Part shown: positions 1 through 12,300 of the stretch, piece by piece
How the letters are laid out: the number at the start of each line of letters is the position of its first letter
Position numbering within the stretch: the stretch's first letter is position 1
Assembly (NCBI GenBank): GCA_002751075.1
Contig: NAOQ01000190.1
Span: 11,420-34,439, forward strand
DNA from: Ichthyophonus hoferi
Lineage: Eukaryota > Opisthokonta > Ichthyosporea > Ichthyophonida > Ichthyophonidae
Reading direction: 5' to 3'
DNA length: 23,020 nucleotides
Program-made: the position numbers and the translations under genes
The notes under the pieces: model-generated
What the model saw: the letters and a program-made list of their open reading frames with translations, nothing else
What the model was told of the DNA's origin: nothing
The model's database searches: none

Positions 1-1
1 A

Positions 2-295
2 AATAAAATAAACCCACCAGCAGAGCTTTATGAAGAGGTAACAGCTAAAGAAAAACATGACATATGGATGGCTATGCCGGAGTGTCAAGGAAGAGGATTT
101 ACACATCAAGGTCATTGGTATACATGTCCAAACGGGCATTTATATGTTATTGGTGATTGTGGAGGAGCTATGCAGGCTTCAAAATGTCCTCAATGTGGGG
201 CTACCATTGGAGGATCTAATCACCGACTAGATTCCACCAATAGGCAAGCCTATGATTTCGTTAATGAGGTCATATCTTTGAACAGGGGTACATGA
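2..295 (+). CDS. ZNFX1: ZNFX1-like protein, C-terminal exon with RZ-type zinc finger (5' partial)
   Basis: The frame is open from base 2 to a TGA at 293-295, giving 97 residues with no need for the internal ATG at 68, so this is the end of a longer protein whose start lies before the window. The core reads HWYTCPNGHLYVIGDCGG, then a CPQCG knuckle and IGGSNH, the hallmark of the RZ-type zinc finger at the end of ZNFX1 (NFX1-type zinc finger protein 1) and in RNF213. In animals ZNFX1 is an SF1 helicase-family RNA sensor in antiviral defence and small-RNA pathways; the RZ finger of RNF213 has ubiquitin-ligase activity. Only the finger and about 30 residues each side are visible, so the helicase part is inferred from the family. 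The piece fits ZNFX1 better than RNF213 because the protein ends shortly after the finger. Nothing looks broken. Confidence 0.88.
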   Translation, partial: NKINPPAELYEEVTAKEKHDIWMAMPECQGRGFTHQGHWYTCPNGHLYVIGDCGGAMQASKCPQCGATIGGSNHRLDSTNRQAYDFVNEVISLNRGT

Positions 296-340
296 GATAA
301 TTCTTCATAGAATGGCTCCTCCGAGCTAATTTCTATATTA

Positions 341-361
341 ATATATATATATATATATATT
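341..361. repeat. (AT)n microsatellite
   Basis: Uninterrupted AT dinucleotide run of about 20 bases just after the ZNFX1-like stop codon. Confidence 0.9.
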
Positions 362-533
362 CTGTTTGAAATATTGTTGGATGAACTCAACATTATGGAG
401 GAATCTGTCTATGTATAACTTGTAAATAATTATGAATTTGTTTTAGTTAATATTTATTTTATGAGACACCTTAAACAAATATTTGTTTTTATGACTTGTG
501 CATGCACTAGTGTGTAAATAAGAAGGACTTTTG

Positions 534-541
534 TGACGTCA
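534..541. promoter_or_regulatory. Perfect CRE-type palindrome TGACGTCA
   Basis: The 8-base CREB/ATF consensus is present exactly, and a half-site (ACGTCA) follows about 20 bases downstream. It lies 3' of a gene and no promoter is evident nearby, so a chance match is quite possible. Confidence 0.2.
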
Positions 542-1209
542 TTTTAGTATTAGTTTGATTTTTACGTCATTCTATTTTTATGTGTGACATACTTTCTTTA
601 CTTAATGTATTGTGGGTTGAGGATGACATGTGTGATATCTTTTCTCTTGATCATTGATGGTAAGAAGAAACTTTGATTGTATTAGAAATGACTTGTCACT
701 TGGGTGTGCTGAGGTTTTTTATAGTTTTTTTTTCTTTTTTGAAGTTGACCAGGTGGGCTGGGATATGCTTTCCGCTAGGGCTTCCTAACCTTTTCTGTAT
801 ACAATATGTTTCTTTTGAACTGCACAAACAGCCTTCATCATAGCGTTGTTGGACAATGATTTATTATCTTTAAGGGTATTGAAAACTGGTCTAAAATGTT
901 CGTGGTTTGGTTTTATAGTTTAGAAATAACCAAAATTATTTAGATCTATATGCATTTCTCTCTACTTATCCATTGACTGCATGGGAACACGTTTAATTGC
1001 AACTTAATTGTTTAATAAAAATGGTACCTTTGTAGTAGATTTACTAATTCAAAGACAACTTTTAAAAGCAAGTTATTTCTCAATCTAAATATAATTACTG
1101 ACCCTAAATGTATATGCTTATCTAGAGTATGTTCATTATATAAAGTTGCTATAAGTATAATTTCTAATTAGACAATCTGATTGAATACTTCTCAATATTC
1201 GTATGGTTT

Positions 1210-1640
1210 CAAACATGCAAATGACTAGCTATAAGGAAGTATCAATAAACCAGATCTATCTGTAGATGCCCAATCAGACATGTAAACCAATCATCTTTCT
1301 ATATAAGACTCTTAGAACTAGACTATGGGAAAGAAAGACAGAAAAACTATCAAGGAAAAGCAAGAATCAGATATTCTAGCATATCTCTATAAAGAACGCC
1401 CCTTCATTCTACAAATTTGAGGTACTACTGATATTGAAAAGGCATATATTTCTGCTGATGCTGTAGAATGAAAAATGCTTAAAATTGGAGTAAGTTCAAC
1501 AGAAAAAACATCAATTGATAACGCAATGAACTGAATATGACTTCAAGAATCTACCCCATATAAGTGAAGAATCATTGACTTTATGAATTACCCCGAAGGA
1601 TCTGACTCGATTTAAGTTAGATTCTTTTCTTAATAGGTTT
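1210..1640 (+). repeat. Left LTR of the fossil retrotransposon
   Basis: This aligns end to end with 3780-4195. Shared blocks include ATCAATAAACCA, ATCTTTCT, GATATTGAAAAGGCAT and GATTCTTTTCTTAATA in the same order. Confidence 0.75.
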
Positions 1641-3779
1641 ACAGGCCTTTCTCACATTACTTCCACTCAACGACATACAACTCTCTCCAAAAACTCAAGA
1701 GGTCTTTACTTTTGGTTCAACTACCTCCCCGTAACCTATAGACACCAATCAGCAACTTCACCAGCACACTTCTTTTATTACACTGCTAACAGCACCAGCA
1801 TTTCCATTAATCAACTCCACACACATTAATTATACATACATCCCCAACTTCTCCACCATGTCAGTACAATAAGACAGTACCATGTCTCAAACACCTAGGG
1901 ACAACAACACTCCTCACAGCAACATACAATCAGATTTCCACAACATCATTAATACTATACTACGACAAAATATACAGTGTGATCAAGTGATGCAACAACT
2001 CACAGAACAAATGCAAAAGATTTCTGCATAATTAAATATAATTTGTCAACAAAATACCAAACCTACAATACCCATGGACACCAATTAGCCTACCTCATTA
2101 ATCTACAGACTCAAACCAAAATGTTTTAAATTCAAATCACCTATCAGACTGCCAAATATTTTCCTCAAAGTACCATTTTCAAATATTTTTTTCAGTCAAC
2201 TACCAATCCAGAATCTCCCTTCAAGATTAGAAGGTGGGAATGCTTATGATATGAAGACAATCTAATTGTGAATACCAATTCATTGTTGCTCCAACACTTA
2301 ATGATCAACAAAACTTAGATGTACCAATCAAATATTGTCTGATGAAGCACTATGTAAATTATACCTTCATCACTTCATTGGTCAGGATGAACGCCAGAAT
2401 GCATCCATCCAAGCCTTGGATATCAATCAATGGGCCTACAAAAAAATACAATTACTACAATATCACTATGGAACCATGCCCGAGACAAGCATTAACCACA
2501 TCTCAACTGAATTAGCCAAAATACACTTTAAACCCTCAGAAACGCCAAGAAAAGACTTAACAAGATAAAGTGGATAGCTAATTGCCTTGAAAATAGTTCT
2601 CTTGCCATTTCTGCCCCTGCGCAAGTACTATGCTTCGTTACTTTTCTATCTACCTGGGCACATCTCTGACTAACCTTGGATACACTTCAAACTTACACTC
2701 AACCAACTTGGCCCAGCTTTCACATTGCAATGGCCAAAACTGAAGCTACTACTGTCTATGACAACTAATCTATTAATTCCGTACCAATTCCTTGTGCCAA
2801 TAACAGAGATCATTTATGCATACAGCAGATGCAGCACCCAAAAAGATTCTCATGTCAGTTCCATACTGGTCCTGGTGTTACCCATACCACTACCTAGTGT
2901 TACCTTAACAGAAACAGCCCTAACTATGGTAAGATATTTCCTTCTCTCAGATGAGTGACTGCCAGCACTCTTCACATCACAGGTAACATGCAATGCTCTC
3001 ACCAGGCACCCATAACAGCTGCCCAACCACTGAAACATGAATTTTGTTTCAGTCAATCCCGCTTGCCATATGTTAACATAGCAGCACACTATTCCATGGA
3101 GCCCAAGTACACAACAACCATACCTCTCAATCTCTTCAACAGCAGAGCTCAATCCTTCTCAGGACAAAAACCAACCATCAAACCATTTTCTGATTAGCGG
3201 TTTCCTTGTTGACAGTGAATGCTCTTGCTACATCTGTATGTAATAAGAAACACTCAACAACTTCACTGTACTCAAGCTCGACTTCCACCTAGTCAGCAGA
3301 ATCACCATACATGCTGCTCATTATGGTACAATCATCTTAAGGTCACGCATCAATGTTATAGATAGAGACATCATACACCATGACATTATCTATGCCCCTG
3401 GGATTCAATATAATTTTTTCTCTATTAAAGCCTTACACGGTCAGTGATGCACCACAACACTTAATGACAATGAAGTTGCAATCTTTGAGGGCAACGCTCT
3501 TTTTCTGCAAAGCCACCTATTGCAGGAGAACATCTTCCCTCTCTTAGGCAAACATTTTCTACATTCTGATGAGAGTTTGGAGTCAGAATGTGTTAATACA
3601 TAAAGCTGCCTATTGCTAAATGATACTCTTGACCATCACACCCATTGTATTGATAGTTTTGGTCATACTCTCACCAACGTCTCCATTTCCGACAGTTTCC
3701 CTTCCCTTTGCTCCACCTGCAAAACACAAAAATAATACTGTATGGCATTCCCAGTTCATGTACTGCGGCCAAAACGTTC

Positions 3780-4195
3780 TACTGCATGCCAAAAACAAGC
3801 TACAGCGAAATATCAATAAACCAAATCCCTTGGCAGGCACCTAACTAACCAATAAACCAACCATCTTTCTGTATGAGACTCTTACAACTATACTATGAGA
3901 AAAAAACAAACAAAGCCCATCAAGAAGAAGAAAGAACTAGATGTATTATAATATCTCCATAAAGAACACGCCTTCATCCCACAAACCACAGGTACTATTG
4001 ATATTGAAAAGGCATCTATCTCTGTTGATACTTTAGAATTAGAGTAAACGTAGCAGAAGAGCAATCAATTGATATCCAACGAATAGAATAGACTTTCAAG
4101 AATCTATACCACATAAATGAAGAAGCTTTAACTCTACGAATCACCCCAACCGATCTGATTCAATATGAGTCTGATTCTTTTCTTAATATGGGTCT
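3780..4195 (+). repeat. Right LTR of the fossil retrotransposon
   Basis: Direct-repeat partner of 1210-1640, with the same block order and a slightly shorter length. Similarity stops just after the shared TTCTTTTCTTAATA block, which marks the 3' end of the element. Confidence 0.75.
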
Positions 4196-5648
4196 ATTCC
4201 CCAAACTAAAAAGACACGATCTCACTAAGATTAAATTATGTTAACAAAAATCCAGTAAGCTCTGTAAAATGAATCATATTTACTATTACTTAGTAAATAA
4301 TATTTATACTTGCTAAAGTTACAATCTCTGTAGTTTGAGTCCTAAATCATCACATTAACATAGATAAATAAACGTATATAACATATACCATTATTGAGGT
4401 AGCTTACTGTATAATTCTTTTACACTTCAAAAAAAAAAAACACTTATCCAGGACTTGTTACTTAGTGAGTGGATATTGGCTGAACAGTAACAAGCAACAC
4501 ATGCTAACTACATATGAAAAAAAAAAAGTTCGGAATTTTTGCTAAGCAATTAAATGCTAGCCAAGGCAATCTTAATAGTCTGTATTGAACGATAACTGGC
4601 CTTTTTCAAATTTATTAATTGCTATAATATTATAGGAAGATAATCACGTATATGCTAAGTTTGCATTCATATTTGTTTAGATAAATCCCACGCAATTACC
4701 GGGTATTATTTTAAAATATATATTCGGCATGACTTTTATAATTGTTGATTAGTTACTAAAAATATGCTCAGACCATTCAACCATACATATTAACGATTTA
4801 TAAAAACGAACATATATCAATTACAGGTGTAGGGGCTAATTGCAGTCCATTTATTGGTTAGATATGAGATTACCTGTCACCATCTTGTGATAGAGCCATC
4901 ATATATATATATATCTTGACTATTATATTATATAACAAATTTTTTATACAATCGGTATATAATAGTAAAACTCCGGTTAATAGTAATATACAATTATATG
5001 TATGTATATGCAACGTATATACTGTTTTGTTTTTCTGAGATAATCCTTCATAAACCCTGTAAGATCCCTTTCAATGCATTTATATCATTGGTCAGATCAT
5101 AATTTTGATCGTTTGGAGTTGTTTATTCTTTGAAAAAGACAGATGCATAAGTGTGGTTAGAGGGAAACATACATCATTATTTAGGCTATTAGTAATTCAT
5201 AAATAATACCAAGCAAAAGTAGCATTAACACAAGCATATAAATTAAAATCAAAATCAAAATGACAATTACAATAGAAATTAAAATTCTCGGCGTTCATAT
5301 ACAAGTTGCCCTCGTAGACATCACAGTTGGCCATAGTAATTGAACAATACATATCTACATATGTATGGGAATCAACTGCTTAGAATCAAAATGGATAAGA
5401 TCGATATCACTTAAAAAAGTAAGCCATTTATGAAGACAACACACATATTCTCAGGCTAAACATAGTCAAGAATAAACTAAAATAAAATCATCATAATCAT
5501 AATGAAATAAGAAAACCTATAATAAATATATAGCAAATAAAGATATACAAAATATGTAGTTGATACCAATGGGTTTGATTTGGCCATTTACAATGCATAT
5601 TCATTCATGCTAATAGTAGCACGGGCACCTAGGCCTTGGTGCCTGCCT

Positions 5649-5666
5649 ATATGACTGCAGTCATAT
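5649..5666. repeat. Perfect 18-base palindrome
   Basis: ATATGACTGCAGTCATAT reads the same on both strands. A near-palindrome (GCACC, AGGCCT core, GGTGC) lies just upstream at about 5624-5641. No flanking element was recognised that would explain them. Confidence 0.7.
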
Positions 5667-5855
5667 CATATCTATGTATGGTTTAATGTGTCCGTTTTTT
5701 CCGTAGAGGTAATGGTCGGAAGCTTGAATAAAGATCAGGGTCCTGTGCATTGGGTAGACTTATTATCTATGATTGCTACACGTTTGTTTGTTTGATTGCT
5801 CTTTTTTTAGATCTAACTAATATACATGCCAGTACAAACTATCAGTCTGGTTTAC

Positions 5856-6056
5856 TATAGGGTATATGTAATATAGTATAGGGTAGACATACGGGTCAGG
5901 GTATAGGGTGTATGCTATTGGGTATAGGGTGTGGGGTATATATGGTATAGGAAATATATATAGGGTATAGCGTGTAAGGTGTATGGTATAAAATATAAGG
6001 TATAAGGTACAAGGTATATATATAGAGTATAGGTTATAAGGTATAAGGTATAGGGT
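5856..6056. repeat. Degenerate GGTATA-type minisatellite
   Basis: About 200 bases are built from variants of a 6-8 base unit: GGTATA, GGGTATA, AGGTATAA and GGTGTAT. Read on the minus strand it yields a spurious repeated Tyr-Thr-Leu-Tyr frame. It lies about 210 bases past the stop codon of the minus-strand kinase, so it may sit in that gene's 3' UTR or just beyond it. The units are too diverged for a clean copy number. Confidence 0.75.
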
Positions 6057-6265
6057 ACATAATATCTAACCATTCCAATGCATAGTTCCTGTTCTAAGGC
6101 CATCCATTTTTGTTAAATTTAGCACCAGAGTGTATAATCATGAAGTTAAAAATAATCAAAATAGTTTAAATTTTAAAAAGACAGAAGCAGTTTGACTACA
6201 CAATGGCTAATAAACATTGGTACAAAGAATAATAAATATAGGACACATCGAGGTATGCTTATGAC

Positions 6266-6349
6266 CTAGCCCCTTAGTAGAAGTGGCCTCCGCACAGGAA
6301 TATTAAAAAGACTAAAATCATGTAGTAAACAGTAAACGGCAAACATATA
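6266..6349 (-). other. Terminal exon of the minus-strand kinase
   Basis: A strong acceptor (C/T-rich tract then CTTATAG at 6350) opens a phase-0 frame that joins HQWFFK to YMFAVYCLLHDF and ends PLLLRG at a TAG (6268-6266). It adds 27 residues after the kinase domain, rather hydrophobic then basic. It was chosen over two weaker candidates because of its acceptor and phase, but its content has no family match to confirm it. Confidence 0.6.
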
Positions 6350-9300
6350 CTATAAGTAGATATGAGAGGTGGAGGGAGAGGGTGATCTATATAATTACAA
6401 AACGCAAAGGTATTAACTAGAATGAACAACGCAGAGCAAGATGCACCAAGAAATATAATGCATATGTTTAATAATCCTATAGAAATAATGGATGCCGAAA
6501 AATAATAAAAAGGCTGCTGCTGCACAGTAGTAGGTGATAGGATGTATAGGGTATGTACCTTGAAGAACCATTGGTGGGCAATGCTGTCGTCAACAGACCA
6601 GCGTGAATTTGGATCAACCACTAACAGGTGACTCAACAAGTCCACCACTTAAATTGAGCGATTAAAAATTAATGCCAATGCCCATAAAATAGGATTTCTT
6701 GTTTTATTCCAATACTATTGTGCCTTTATAAATAGATACACTAACTATGTTATAATTATCATTATCCCTTATCTGTCAGAGGTCCCAGGGTAGAGCATTA
6801 AAAAATATTAGTGCCATAAAAGGCTAAAGTGAATATTAAATTCCAATAAATTGTTTTATATAAAAAATGCTCTGTCTATATATTAAAAATGAATCTTTCC
6901 AATGGAAATACCTCACTTACCCTTTTTAAAAATTACACTATGTCCTATATGTTTATACTTTGATCAATGTGTTTTCATTTAATATAGGTACCTCAAGCCA
7001 GTATATATAAACATATATATATATATAAAAACGTACATAAGCCATCATATGTCTCGTAAGAGTCAGAAGTTTTAATCAATAAAGTTTAATATAGTAAACA
7101 TATCCACATTGATGCAAACTAGTACTATGTTTATCACGTACACTACTCTCTCCTGTATATATATATATATTCCCTATATTGTTTCTTTTCTCATGTTACC
7201 CTAGCCTTTTACAGCCGCTTTTCTTAAACAAAAAAAAAACACTGTTATAATACATAAACCAATGAGTTAAGCACTTCAAATTTTTTAATCGCAAACACCA
7301 GGGGGAAGAAAATAAATATACATATTAACCAAATTAAATAGTAATAGTAGCTTGTACTGCCAATTACAGAGCAAGGCTGCCAGTTGCTTACCACTAACAG
7401 GTAATGGGTTAGTTTCATTTTTTAAAGCTTCAAGATCATTGGTTGGGTCTGAGGCACTTTTCAGAAACCGGCCAGTAAACCTGTGAAATAAGGCCCAGGT
7501 CTTGGCATTAAAATATGTTTAGTACCATAAAAGGCTAAAATGAATGTTGAATCCCAATAAAAAATAAATTAAAAGAATCTCTACTTATCAATTAAAGTAA
7601 TTAAATAAATCTGCACAATAAGGCAACCCCACAATTGTTTTTTTTTTTTAAAAAAAAAAAGAAAACCTGTAATTCATTTTGCTAACTGGATCAATTTGTA
7701 TTCATTATATATCTAACACAAAGCAGTATACATAGGAGTATGTTATTAGTATATGAAAACGTGTATGCGTGTGTGCGTACAAATGTATATGCGCTTATTT
7801 AATTATATTAAAACTCTGTGATTGAAAAGAAGTCATTACATTCGGAATAAAATAACTCCCATAGACCACATATCTACCAGCTCGTTGTAGATTCGATTGG
7901 CGATCTCAGGTGCTGTCCAATTAAAACACGTTATATAAATATATATCATTTTAATCGGATATTAAGTTAAATATATCAAAGTAATGTGTCTTTTAGTTGT
8001 GTCATACCTATATAAATACATATATCCATACAGACATACATGCATATATATATGTAAACATACATACATACATATATACATGCATGCATACATACATAAG
8101 CAATTATATAATGGTTTACACACCAACTCTGTAAGTAAAAATATGTTGAAACTATATAGATGTATTTTTCGTTTGCTAATAAATATTACTATACTACACA
8201 ATATGATATACATATATATATTATAAGGGTAAAAAAAATCATATGGAAGGAAAAAAAGAAAGAAAGGATAACAAGTAAAATATTACATATAATACATAAT
8301 AGCCTGACCATGATTATTAACAAGAGGTAAAGCACTAATATAGTAATGTACCCATATAGTTTGCAGTCCCCGCATAGGTAGCCGCTACACCATTTTCATC
8401 CAGCCACTAAAAAGAATAGTCTTAGTGTTATTCTATATCGATAGATATACAGATATATATATATATGTGTGTGTATTATGTGTGTTATGGTGGGGGTGTG
8501 GCTATATATATATATATGTATGTATATATGTATGTGCATATTTCTGGGTATACTTGTATACATTTATACATTCTGATATGTGTCTATATATGTACATACT
8601 TACGCTAAACAACGCTATGTGCATTCTATCTAACTCCCACACTACCATTTTATAGGTTAAATATCATCCCCTTTACTCACCCTTGCTAAGCCAAAGTCGG
8701 CCAACTTGACAGTCATTGGGTACTTAGGATCATCGGATTTTAACATTAGGATATTCTCCAACTAGATGGGAGTTATCTAATTAGTTAATTAGGTTAATCA
8801 ATAAAGCGGACATATTGCTAATGAGTTTGGGAATAAAAAAGTATAGACATGTCTACTTATATATATGTATGCAGTCGTGATTTACTTACAAGTATGTGTA
8901 TATATACATGTATAGAAAAGTAATAGCGTAATAATATAGTGGGTAGCGAGTCAATTCCGATCATATCAACCAATAGTAATGCATATATTAATGTTCTCAC
9001 CTTAAGGTCTCTGTGCGTAATATTACTGTGATGAAGGTATTGAACAGCCAATAAAACTTGGTAGAATATGTAGCGTAATTCCCATTCTGAACGGGATGGT
9101 TGTTATTGGTTGATTATTGAGTAATCAATATGCGATGTGATACGATTGGTATCATAAAATATAGCATGTATAGTATAATAACAAGGTAGACTATAATATA
9201 ATGCAGTATAGTATAATGTACTACAGTGTAATATAACGCATAACGATATACTATAATGTAATATGATATATATTTATATTACTTTGGTGCATAGTAATAC

Positions 9301-12300
9301 CGCACATAAAGAGCGAACACACATACACATACATGCACCTACATATACACATAAACACCTATCTTATGAACGTTTTTTCTCCTGAGAAAATCTCTACCTG
9401 AACTAAAGTAAAAAATTAGAAATCTACAAATAAATATATATATATATAAAGTTTAAAACAACGCCAGAGCCCATTTAAAAGGACTATACTGTATAAGAAT
9501 AATACTAAATAAATAATCATATATGTAGAGCAAGAGAGAAAGAAAACTGTAGCAACTACAAAGAGGCAGTGGGGTACCAGGGTTTCTATAGTAATTGCCA
9601 TCGGTAGGTGGTTGTATATAGGCTGCCACATCCATATCGGCTCTCTCCATTACAATTTGGATAAGCACTTTGGTCTGGAACACTTCCACCGCACGTATAA
9701 TATGTGGCTGGGTGGGTATGTGTTATATATTTTAAAAAATAATTTATGTTTTTAAAGTGTGCAAATAAAGGTGAATAGAAGTAAATATTTAATATGTACA
9801 AATACTGAATTGTTTTTTTAAAGTGTATAAATTATATAATAGTATGATAGTATGTTTGATAGCAAGTATATATATACCTATGTATACAAAACCTCATTAT
9901 CATATATGCTTTATCTTCTACCAACTTACAAAGCCACAAAGATGTTTTATATTTTAATATCACCTATTGGCATGCACAAGTCAATATTCTACCTTATTTA
10001 TATAGTTATCGGTACATGCCGTCTTCACACATCTTATACCTATATGAACTATAAGTGACTAACATACAATAACTATTGGGTGATTAAAAACAAGCTCAGA
10101 TGTGTACATCCTTACGTGTATCACAGCCAGGACTACTTCACACTCATTTTTGAACTTCATGAGCATGCTACGTTGCAATGCAAATCTGAGTTGACCAATG
10201 ACATTACGTTGGTAAAACAATCTAATGTAATGGGCTCTGTATCATTCTTTATTTTTAAAAAGAATTTGTATCGGTTTATCTTTATCTCTATTTATTATTT
10301 GGAAATGTTGTAGCAATCGAAATAATGATCTGTGTATCTGTGTATGTATATCTGTTTGCATGTATGTATGTATGTATGTATGTATGTATGTACGGGAATA
10401 AGACCGTCTAATAGTACAACAACACAATGCACAAACACAAGGATACTTTGCAGTTATTTTCATAATAGTAATTAACATATTCTTACATATATATATCCAG
10501 GGTATTACGTACCTTCTTTTTAATATTTCTTTGACAGCATATTTCTTACCGGTTTCTATATTAGTACAGAAAAATACGTTACCAAAGGCACCCCTATATT
10601 AAGATAAACAATATTTATTAGTCATTAAACACATATAGGTAATAGGCTGATTTGTAGTATTAAAACCGTATAAAACCCAAAGCCTTATAATTGGGTACAG
10701 TAAATACTAACCATAAAAAAATCAAAACAAATATATGTGCATGTATATATATATATATATATATGTCTATGCTTTTGTTTCCGAAGTAATGATGATATAG
10801 TATAGCATGATATATGACTATAGTAATAATGGTGGAGACAAAGAATTATAGATGTTGTACTGGTTGATTTATACTAGGAAAAAAAAAAAAAAGTACACAA
10901 CACTACGGAGATTATATATCTCATTGCAACAAACAAGTTCACATACTACTTATGGAGAACGTATATTTTAACCGTAGAATAATCAATTATTTTCCAGTTT
11001 AAATGGTATATATGTATTGTGTGGAATCATTGTTTACGAGTTGCAGTTTGTATGTTAGTCTACAACAAAACATAGGCTTAATATTAATAAAAGTATGGTG
11101 AATAAGGTAGCTGTGTAATAAAACGTAAGCCATATGATTGTATATAGATGATTTACAGAAAATATACGGTATAATAGTAGAAGAAAAGGATAGTAGGATA
11201 GTAGGATAGTAGGATAGGAAGTATTGAGCTATTGGAGAAGTAAGGAAAAGTAGGTATATAAATATGTATATACATAAGTATATTTATGCATGTATATGAT
11301 CCTGCGTACAGTCCAAGTGTGAATAGATATATAATAACAAATATAGCTCAAGGCCCATATAACATAGCTGTTATACCCACAATGTTGGCATGCAAAGACA
11401 AAAGTAAACATACAAAACAATCAAAAAATAAAAGTACACAAAAGCAAATACCCGACATGTGCCAGTACTATACAACAAACGCCTAACTATCATTGGATTA
11501 TATAGCATCCCCTCATCCAGTCTCTTTTCGTGTATATTATATATACTACTTACGATCCAATATGCTCTGTCCTTGTATATTTATGTTCAAAAGTAGCAAC
11601 GAGGCTTTGTAGATTTGGAGCACTGGGCGATCGTGGGTAGAGTCTAGGAGTTTCAATCGATCTACGAGCCGGGGGCAAGTCAGGGGCAAACTCTATAAAA
11701 CAACGGGTGTGGGGCGGTATAGCAGGAGGGAGAGAGGGAGGGAGAGGTGGGGCCTGTAAGAGGGAACGGGCATGTCTGGCCGGTATGACAGGGGTGGAGG
11801 GAAGGGATGTAGTTTCTAAGGGCAACTCAGATATAGTCCGGTTAGCTAATATGGTGCGCAATAAGTTCGGGCTGTCAGTGTTGCGCCGGCTCAAATTAGT
11901 GGACGCTTGTACATGCGACCAATGAACATCGGTAGGGCTCATAGGCCTATCCATTGGTTGGCTAATCATAGAATGCAACCCTTCCTTTATAATAAGATGG
12001 TTGGATATGGAGATGGGCCAATAAGAGGATGGGGAGGGGGAGGGTGTTGATTAGTCCTGGGATAGGGGGTATATGATTGGCAGATAGCAGATGGTTAAAA
12101 ATAATTAGCTAATGATATGTAGAATATAGCAGTATAAAATGGGGTTAATGTATAAGTAATATATGTCTCCCCAATGAGATCAATGCGCTGTTAAATTAAA
12201 AATAAAACAGAGAATACTTATAGGCTAGAATGCTTCTACTTGTCTTAATAATTTTTATTTAATGGTTTTAATTGTTGCACCACCAATTAGCAACTTTATT

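Larger units (their letters stand above)
296..1209. other. AT-rich 3' flank of the ZNFX1-like gene, no gene seen
   Basis: No coding exon was recognised on either strand. The stretch should hold the 3' UTR of the preceding gene. An (AT)n run lies at 341-361, and an AATAAA-type hexamer occurs near 1013, but with nothing else to support it a polyadenylation site cannot be assigned. Confidence 0.6.
1210..4195 (+). mobile_element. Old, broken LTR retrotransposon (possibly Ty3/Gypsy-like)
   Basis: Two direct repeats of about 420 bases (near 1210-1640 and 3780-4195) flank about 2.1 kb of internal sequence. The repeats match at roughly three-quarters of positions by eye, which points to an old insertion. 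The internal part has a Gag-like section (roughly 1860-2900) followed by a retropepsin-like section near 3200-3420. No reverse transcriptase or integrase was recognised, so the copy is either internally reduced or a non-autonomous type. It is clearly dead, with many breaks. The family assignment is tentative because it rests on order (Gag then protease) and size only. Ends are accurate to about 20 bases; no target-site duplication was established. Confidence 0.72.
4196..6265. other. AT-rich intergenic stretch, no gene seen
   Basis: No exon with a recognisable protein motif was found on either strand. It holds poly-A runs near 4429 and 4516, short AT repeats near 4900, a perfect palindrome at 5649-5666 and the minisatellite at 5856-6056. 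The 3' UTR of the minus-strand kinase should lie in its right-hand part. Confidence 0.55.
6559..11583 (-). other. Kinase domain of the minus-strand PKD-like gene
   Basis: The domain is spread over ten exons. In order: IGS-GAFGNVFF (glycine loop), KKYAVKEI (catalytic Lys), MKFKNECEVV (helix C Glu), HPHIIRAVEVFQT, LIQIVMERADMDV (hinge), LLAVQYLHHSNITHRDLK (catalytic loop), ENILML, KLADFGLAR (Mg-binding), TYAGTANYMAPEI (P+1 loop and APE), YNELVDMWSMGVILF, LLVVDPNSRWSV and HQWFF. All invariant residues are present, so activity is expected. In the activation loop the first of the two PKD activating serines aligns with Gly and the second with Thr, and the GTP of the P+1 loop is GTA. Confidence 0.87.

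Noticed and set aside
4454-4494. Small inverted repeat (CTTGTTAC and GTAACAAG) suggesting a MITE or hairpin
   Set aside because: Eight-base arms in AT-rich DNA are expected by chance, and no longer terminal repeats or target duplications were found.
5194-5332. Minus-strand frame of about 45 codons starting MANCDVYEGN
   Set aside because: Most of it comes from a repeated AAAATC-type stretch; there are no splice sites or motif, and it lies beyond the proposed stop of the kinase gene.
5620-5666. Alternative last exon of the minus-strand kinase reading SYRQAPRPRCPCYY
   Set aside because: Its acceptor lies in the perfect palindrome and is less convincing than the pyrimidine-rich one at 6350, which gives a nearer terminal exon in the right phase.
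7962-8226. Overlapping frames on both strands rich in Tyr, Ile and His
   Set aside because: Both are translations of CATA/TATG-type repeats inside a kinase intron; mirrored frames over simple repeats are not genes.
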